Assembly (NCBI GenBank): GCA_009760855.2
Contig: WPIO01000005.1
Location: 7,786,001-7,846,000 of the forward strand
Direction: 5' to 3'
DNA from: Cristatella mucedo
Lineage: Eukaryota; Bryozoa; Phylactolaemata; Cristatellidae
Length of the DNA stretch: 60,000 bases
Position numbers and translations under genes: made by a program. Shown piece after piece: positions 54,005 through 60,000 of this stretch (position 1 is its first letter; each line of letters begins with the position of its first letter). The notes beneath the pieces were generated by a model, which did not search any database, was not told where the DNA came from, and saw nothing but the letters and a program-made list of their open reading frames with translations.

Positions 54005-54460
54005 GAATAGCAATGAATGGCTTGGCTCCTCCATACCTAGCTGAACTCGTGCACCAGTTTCAACTTCCTCGTGTCCTCAGGTTCTGTGTGGACAATAAAT
54101 TAGCTGTTCCATTCCTCCGCTTAAAGACCGTTGGCGACAGAAGCTTTAGTTCTGCAGGTCCTAGACTGTGGAACTCGCTTCCACGATTCTCACGCAACGA
54201 CAACTACTCTCGTACTGCCGACTATGGCTCATCCTTTTCAGCAGTCCTGAGCTGCTACTTCCATGCTACTCACTACCTCAACTGCTCTCCTGACTCTGCT
54301 ATGCTTCCCACTTTCTCTTTGTTGCGTGAGACGAAGTCTGTTGGCTACCGAATGCGTACCAAAATCCGCTTAGGCTGTGAGTGTGGTATGCAAAACTCTC
54401 CTGCGTAACACCCGCAAAGTCTTTGTATATTTGAGGAGTTGCAGACGGAGATACATACAG
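54005..54460 (+). mobile_element. Family B LINE, 3' fragment
   Basis: It starts at MNGLAPPYLAELVHQF and keeps an open frame of 131 codons through FSSAGPRLWNSLPRFSRND to CECGMQNSPA and stop, followed by the family 3' end and a gacggagatacata tail. It is the plus-strand partner of the copy at 55446-55950. Confidence 0.85.
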
Positions 54461-55445
54461 ATCTGGTGGGGCTCTCTTAGAACCCGAGTAAAATGAGAAG
54501 AATATAGACGAAAGTCGTAAGAAACTCTTGGTCGGACGGAACCTCATGGTCGGACTTTTGGCAATCTGCCTGCGTGAAGTGTCCTGGAAGTGTTGTGACC
54601 AGCTACAAAAGTTTGAGGCGAAGTATCATCTGTCGGAACTGTTGTGGAAAAAGAATGCTAAGGTACATTCCGGGTGTCCTACTAGGACTGGCACAGTTAC
54701 ATTGTCGATGATAGGATGAGCGGAGGAGAATCAGACTTGGTATTGCCAATTTGACACCACTCACTGGATTGAAGGCCCTGGCATTTTGCGTTGATGAGAA
54801 GCCTGCGATCTAGCGTGATCACAGAAACTGCCCTAAGCTGATTCCTGAATTTTAGCCAAACCATAATATGCGAACAGATGCAGATTGAACACCCCAGCAA
54901 TTGACCATGTATTAGAGTGAAAAGTGGAGCGTAAGCCAATACGTAGGCCAATCTCTCGATGACGCCTGGCACGTTACTAACATCTGTTAAGGACCTTCTG
55001 CCGCAATTAAGACGAGATTGGTAAATCAGCTATTTAACAGGCTCCCAGTCGGAGACTTCCATGTTTGCTTCCCCTACCTTTGCCTCATTCCCTCACAGGC
55101 TACGTAGTAAGGTCATCCCTCTGGTCCAGGGCCTAAACTACTTTTCTCACTTGTCACAATCAATATCTCCATGTGGTCAAGTGTGCAAGGGGTAGTTTAC
55201 TAGTTGAGAATATCAATAATGCGTTTGAATGAGTCATTGTCGTGAGTGGCAATTCTTCACTTCACACTCTCCAATACATATTTTTTTACTAGACTGCTCT
55301 TTGAAATGAATCATCAAAACTATCTGGCTAGTGGCCTGCACTAATTTCCTCACTTGCCTCTCAATATATTTGCGTTCCATGCAATCGATGCTAAGGAGTT
55401 CTAATTTTATTGACAAGCCACTATGCACGCTAGAGTCACGCCCAA
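54461..55445. other. Spacer between inverted Family B copies, no gene seen
   Basis: No recognised domain or repeat. Confidence 0.4.
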
Positions 55446-55950
55446 TCGTGTTTTGTAATGTAATGTAATGTATCTCCGTCAGTAACTCCACAAAGTCATA
55501 AAGACCATGTGGGTGTTACGCAGGAGAGTTTTGCATACCACACTCACAGCCTAAGCGGATTTCGGTACGCATTCGGTAGCCAACAGACTTCGTCTCACGC
55601 AACAAAGAGAAAGTGGGAAGCATAGCAGAGTCAGGAGAGCAGTTGAGGTAGTGAGTAGCATAGAAGTAGCAGCTCAGGACCGCTGAAAATGATGAGCCGT
55701 AGTCGGCAGCAGGAGAGTAGTTGTCGTTGCGTAAGAATTGTGGAAGCGAGTTCCACAGTCTAGGACCTGCAGAGCTAAAGCTTCTGTCGCCAACGGTCTT
55801 TAAGCGGAGGAATGGGACAGCTAATTTATTGTCCACACAGGACCTGAGGGCGCGAAGACTCTGAAACTGGTGCAGCAGTTCAGCTAGGTATGGAGGAGCC
55901 AAGCCGTGGCAGATTTTCAGCATACGCTGCCGAGTTGGTGCTTCCACTGC
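55446..55950 (-). mobile_element. Family B LINE, 3' fragment with (ACATT)n tail
   Basis: On the minus strand an open frame of about 146 codons carries HGLAPPYLAELLHQF, FSSAGPRLWNSLPQFLRND and the C-terminal SVGYRMRTEIRLGCECGMQN, followed by gactttgtggagttactgac and a clean (ACATT)3-4 tail at 55446-55470. It is the best-kept Family B 3' end here. Confidence 0.9.
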
Positions 55951-58234
55951 ATCCAATACGGCTCATTAAGTGTTGTTAATGCCCAGTGAATGCAACTTAA
56001 TTGTGAGCCAGTTCAAGTTGTATACAAAAAGAATAAATTTAAGCCAATTCAATAACTTGGTTACAGCCAGAAAACCCAATCGGTGAGACGACATCGTGTT
56101 AAAGAGCTTCAGGAAACTTCGTGGTTTTTCTCACTGGTCCCGAACTTGACAGCTCTTTAACAAGAAGGCGTTAGGTTAAAAAGCCTGTCACCTTTAAGTT
56201 TTTCAAATTTTCTTGACCCGTGCATAGTTCATTTGTGGAATCTAGGAACTCTCGTGAGTGAGACAGCTGCACAATATAGGCATTATTTAAATACGGCAGG
56301 TAGCATGCATCATTCGCATTCGGCGAGCCTTTAAAATATGGATGCCCGCGGTTCTACTATTTTTCGCGGTTTTGACTGGCCAGTTGACATGCTTTGCTAC
56401 TGGAACGTTTAAAATACCGAAAAAGGTGAAATAATTCCCTAATGAGCTGTACATATCTTGCATTACCGGGACAGCCGCCATAGTATTACCTATGTTTGCC
56501 TACCAGCCCATTCAGAGATAGCCTTCCTAGTACATCTATGCATCCTACTCCGGTGACTTCCAGGTCATCTTCTGACTCGGGCTTCTCAAACGATTGGTAA
56601 TGATATAGCCAAATATATACGTATATATATATATATACATTATTTTTTTATAAGTGAAGATCCTGCAAGTGGATCTTCACATTTAAAGTCACTTTGTTAA
56701 AGCCGAGTTTCTTATACGTATATCGATGGAGCTCGCGGAGGATAGCAACTATGTATGAGGAGGCGTATACAAATGGTTTTCCTGTCGGCTTTTCCGGTTG
56801 GCGCTGCTCCTTGCACGGTCGTGGACATGAAAGCTGTTTGGTTAGCATGTGGGCTTATTGCTCATTACGTGTCGGCCTTGTCCGTTGACCCATCTGGATA
56901 CATAGTTTATTGCCCGTGTATGGGTAAGAGTGAGTTAGCGGCCTAGAGCTCTGCGTCTGCCGTCGGCTGCGACCGACTCGCAGATCGGTAGCCAAGTATC
57001 GCGGCTACATGCTGCTATGAGCTGCATCAGCCGCCGACTGGCCGAGCCTCGCTTGTAAACATGCGGGGATGCAGGGGCTGAAGGCTCGGCAGTTTGACAC
57101 GTCCTTTTAAGCATAGTCACAGTTAAAATAGTCACCTTTAATCGTAGTCACAGTTAGATACTTTAATCACAGTCCTTTTAATCGTAGTGCATTCGTTCGC
57201 AGTGTTTTAGGCAGTAGTGGACGACTGCTCTGCATCCTAGACTAGTTGCCGGTCCACGTGGCGGTTTCCATGCGCACTGTCGTATACCACGTTGACCAAC
57301 CAAGTCCAGCTTGCTGTGGCTGGGGTTCGTGCTCTCATCTGTGGCTGCAGCTGGAAGGTGGCTGGGAGCTGATGGCCCGCCAGCTCAGCTTACATTGACC
57401 TCCAGTTGCTTCGTTGGGGCTCTATAGCAGTCTCCATTCGCTGGTGTTTTGCTTGTGACCAGTAAGCCTGGTGCTGCACAGGTAGAAAGTAAAGATTAGC
57501 TGTTTAAATAAGTCAACATTGTGCGATAGAGGAGCTTTATCGTCATTTAGGTTCCTAGCAGTTCATTACAGAATTACCTGCTGCAGACCCACACTCGCGA
57601 CCTGGGTAGAACACTCAGCATAAAAGCCCTCACAGTATGGCTGCGGCTTCTTTGACTGTATGTTCATTCAGGGTTCAAGGGGATTCCCATGATTCTGGGC
57701 ATAGTAGAGTTATGAGCAGCATGTGAAAATATTTATTGACAGCCCACCAACAAGCATTTATGTTGTTGGTAAGTTACCATCTACTGTGACATCGTCCCAT
57801 CACGATTCTGTATGACTTCCCTTGTGTGTGCAGGCATAGAGGTCAGAAGCATCTGCATGGCCTCTTCTGCCGCAGCACATTCCACGGGGCCCTAGTTTTC
57901 TGAAAAGGCCGGCCGTGTGGCTAGGCCGAGCACCCAGAACCAGCCCCCTCCCATAGATATCGCTCTATAGTCGTTCTATAAGGTTCAAAGCAGGTGACTG
58001 ACTGGCCACGGCGTCAGCAGCAAACAATGATTCGTCGAAAAATACTTCACCGGCCTGGCAGTGTGCTTAGGGTCGTTATCTTGCTGCCAAATTTAAATAG
58101 TTTTATTATTAAATGTTAACTGTTACTTAAGTAATTGTTGGTTAAGCATATCTAGCTTAGTGGAAGCAATTTACTGCTGGGCTAACATACTGGGGTGCAG
58201 TACAAGTAATTCTTATGCCTGGTGGGACTGAATT
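55951..58234. other. No gene seen; contains a perfect hairpin and a (TA)n stretch
   Basis: A (TA)n stretch occupies about 56616-56638 and a perfect 10-bp inverted repeat lies at 56654-56680. Open frames of 60-70 codons around 56.7-57.1 kb are unassigned. The interval 57.0-57.5 kb is moderately GC-rich without recognised coding. Confidence 0.45.
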
Positions 58235-58350
58235 ATACTAATAACAATACTAAGTTGTTTATATAGCACTTAAGATGAAGTCTTTCCTCGGTGCTCTACA
58301 ACTCGCTGCAAGAGAATCAAACAGCAATGTTCAATGTCATGCATCGTGCG
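58235..58350 (-). mobile_element. Probable 3' end of a LINE/SINE of another family
   Basis: The minus-strand reading ttgcagcgagttgtagagcacc ... ttaagtgctatataaacaac has the layout of the Family A tail (lead-in, two stem arms, tail) with different sequence, as in many L2-like retroelement 3' ends. No coding part is attached. Confidence 0.4.
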
Positions 58351-58614
58351 ATCATGACCAGCATACAGGTTACTATCCGCCGGCTTATCTAATACCACCA
58401 CCGGCATGGGAGATCCAGCAGCCCAAAACGATAAACCTGTAGATGTTCATAGCCACATAATTTTGGACGTGCTACGGTCAAACAACAAACAGATTAGCTG
58501 CAAACCGGTCTTAGCTCTATCGGTTTTCGCATACGATGTTCGCAAGAACTTCAGTTTTCGGAAGAATTCTGCAATGCACAGGAAACTCATGTGGTTATTA
58601 GTGTGATGACGGGC

Positions 58615-60000
58615 CTGATGACCTTGAACGAGTCGTTGCAGACCAGCTGAACTCATATTTTGAAACTTCAAACTTTGCTAGTAAGTTCCGGTCTAGTTTT
58701 GGAGCTAATCACTCCACAGAGTCAGCACTGCTTCAGGTGTACAACGACCTACTTAGGAATGCAGATATGGGTAGAGTGTCTCTGCTTGTTTTGCTATATC
58801 TTTCGGCAGCTTTTGATACTATCGATCACCAAGTCCTGTAGCGCATCTCATCTCGCCTGGGAATTACTGACACTGCATTGCAATGGTTCAGGTCCTATCT
58901 CAGTGAGGGACTCCTGAGAATTGATGTGAATGAACAAAGATCACCAGAGGAACCTCTGAAATATGAGCTACCTCAGGGCGTCGTGCTTGGTCCATTTCTT
59001 TTCACGGTTTATACTCTTCTTCTTGTCGATTTGATTGCCAAGCACAATCTAGGTTTTCACTTCTATGCTTATGACTCTCGGTTATATCTTTGCTTTGATC
59101 CTTCAGTCCTCCATCACGTCGAGTTCTCTCAACTTCCTTGCTGCATGTATTGATGACATCGGCACACAGATAGCAGTAATTTTTCTTAAATTGAATGATG
59201 AGACAACCAACTTACTAGCTATGGGCAAACCAAGAGGGATTCAGAAACTGGAAAGGCCGGTGCTCGAAATCGGCTCTGCCAGCATATCTCCTGTTGAATC
59301 TGCACGAAATCTAGGTGTTATGTTTCAAAGTGATCTTTCATTAGACGACCACATCAGCTCCACAGTCAAGTCTGCCTACTTTCAGTTGCATGACATTGCT
59401 AAAATTCGGGCTTGTTTAGACAGCTATGCCATATCTAATTTGGTCCATGAATTTGTGGGATCCAGTCTTGGCTTCTGTAACTCACTACTTGCTGGTCTAC
59501 CGACCTGTGCAATCAGGCGCTTACAGCTGGTGCAAAGCTCAGCAGCTCGGCTTGTCTGTCGTGAGCTCGCAGTTGCCACTTCTCGCCGACTTGCTCTGGC
59601 TCCCAGTCAAGCAACTTCGACATCAGCATCATTTTCAAGATTGTGTCACTTACTTTTAGGTCCCTTCATTCTTTGGCTCCAGCCTCTCTATCAGATCTAC
59701 TGCCTCGTCAGGCTAAGCATCGTGCCACTTGCTTTTCGGAATCTAATCGTTTGCCTATAACTCGCACAAACCTCAAATCCTTTGGAGACCTTGTCTTTAG
59801 TTCTATGCTCCTAAAGCTTGGGACTCACTCCCGACCTATGGTACGACATTCTCCTGACCTGACCACATTGCAAAAGAAACTAAAAACGCAGCTATTTATC
59901 ACAGCATTTAGTGGGTCCACGTGATTCATTCTTTATGTGCTTATGAGTGCTGACACCCTGCATGCTGCCACTAACCATACTTGCATGCTGACCCTGTGCA
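58615..60000 (+). mobile_element. Family A LINE, reverse transcriptase to 3' end, cut by window edge
   Basis: It starts in the RT fingers (ERVVADQLNSYFETSNFASKF) and carries FSSFGANHSTESALL, SLLVLLYLSAAFDTIDH, LPQGVVLGPFLF, FHFYAYDSRLYLCFDPS (the YADD box is mutated to YAYD) and the C-terminal domain up to LKTQLFITAFSGST. The 3' untranslated tgctgacaccctgcatgctgcc block follows and continues beyond the window. Frameshifts and the lost catalytic Asp make it inactive. Confidence 0.85.

Overview
The window is animal (metazoan) nuclear DNA, most likely from an invertebrate with a fairly large, repeat-rich genome. The evidence is GT-AG introns of 0.1 to 12 kb, Ig-like exons that all break in codon phase 1, dense 5'-truncated LINEs with microsatellite tails, tRNA-derived SINEs and long (GA)n, (GT)n and (TA)n arrays. 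I see no bacterial, phage or organellar genes and cannot name the lineage from sequence alone.

The main gene lies on the + strand from about 13.2 to 46.9 kb. Eight exons can be chained with matching phases and good splice signals: Ig domain exons at 13215-13487, 13615-13896 and 21775-22230; one Ig domain split over 34151-34333 and 35983-36180; an Ig domain exon at 41538-41852; a transmembrane exon at 42230-42421; and a final exon at 45803-46731 that codes for a long, disordered, Ala/Pro/Ser/Lys-rich cytoplasmic tail with the stop codon. Together they encode the C-terminal ~940 residues of a type I membrane protein of the immunoglobulin superfamily, probably a cell-adhesion or recognition receptor. 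The 5' end and signal peptide are not identified.

The GC-rich left end (1 to about 2.8 kb) holds a second chain of short, phase-compatible exons that code for Ser/Thr/Ala/Gly-rich, mucin-like sequence. They may be the 3' part of a neighbouring gene or an N-terminal mucin-like region of the same gene.

Most of the remaining DNA is mobile-element debris. Family A is a CR1/L2/Jockey-like LINE whose 3' end has a conserved stem-loop and a (TTA)n-type tail; about 20 pieces are present, the largest being a 2.7-kb copy at 17965-20690 (minus). Family B is a second LINE with an (ACATT)n-type tail and four pieces. A further LINE leaves a complete endonuclease domain at 8190-9392. There is also a Ty3/gypsy integrase remnant (~37.7-38.5 kb), several SINE copies, and an interstitial degenerate telomere-like array (~14.1-14.3 kb). 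Two nested insertions can be read directly: Family A into Family A at 15.6-17.1 kb, and Family B into Family A at 22.8-24.5 kb. The right end (47-60 kb) shows no recognisable host gene.
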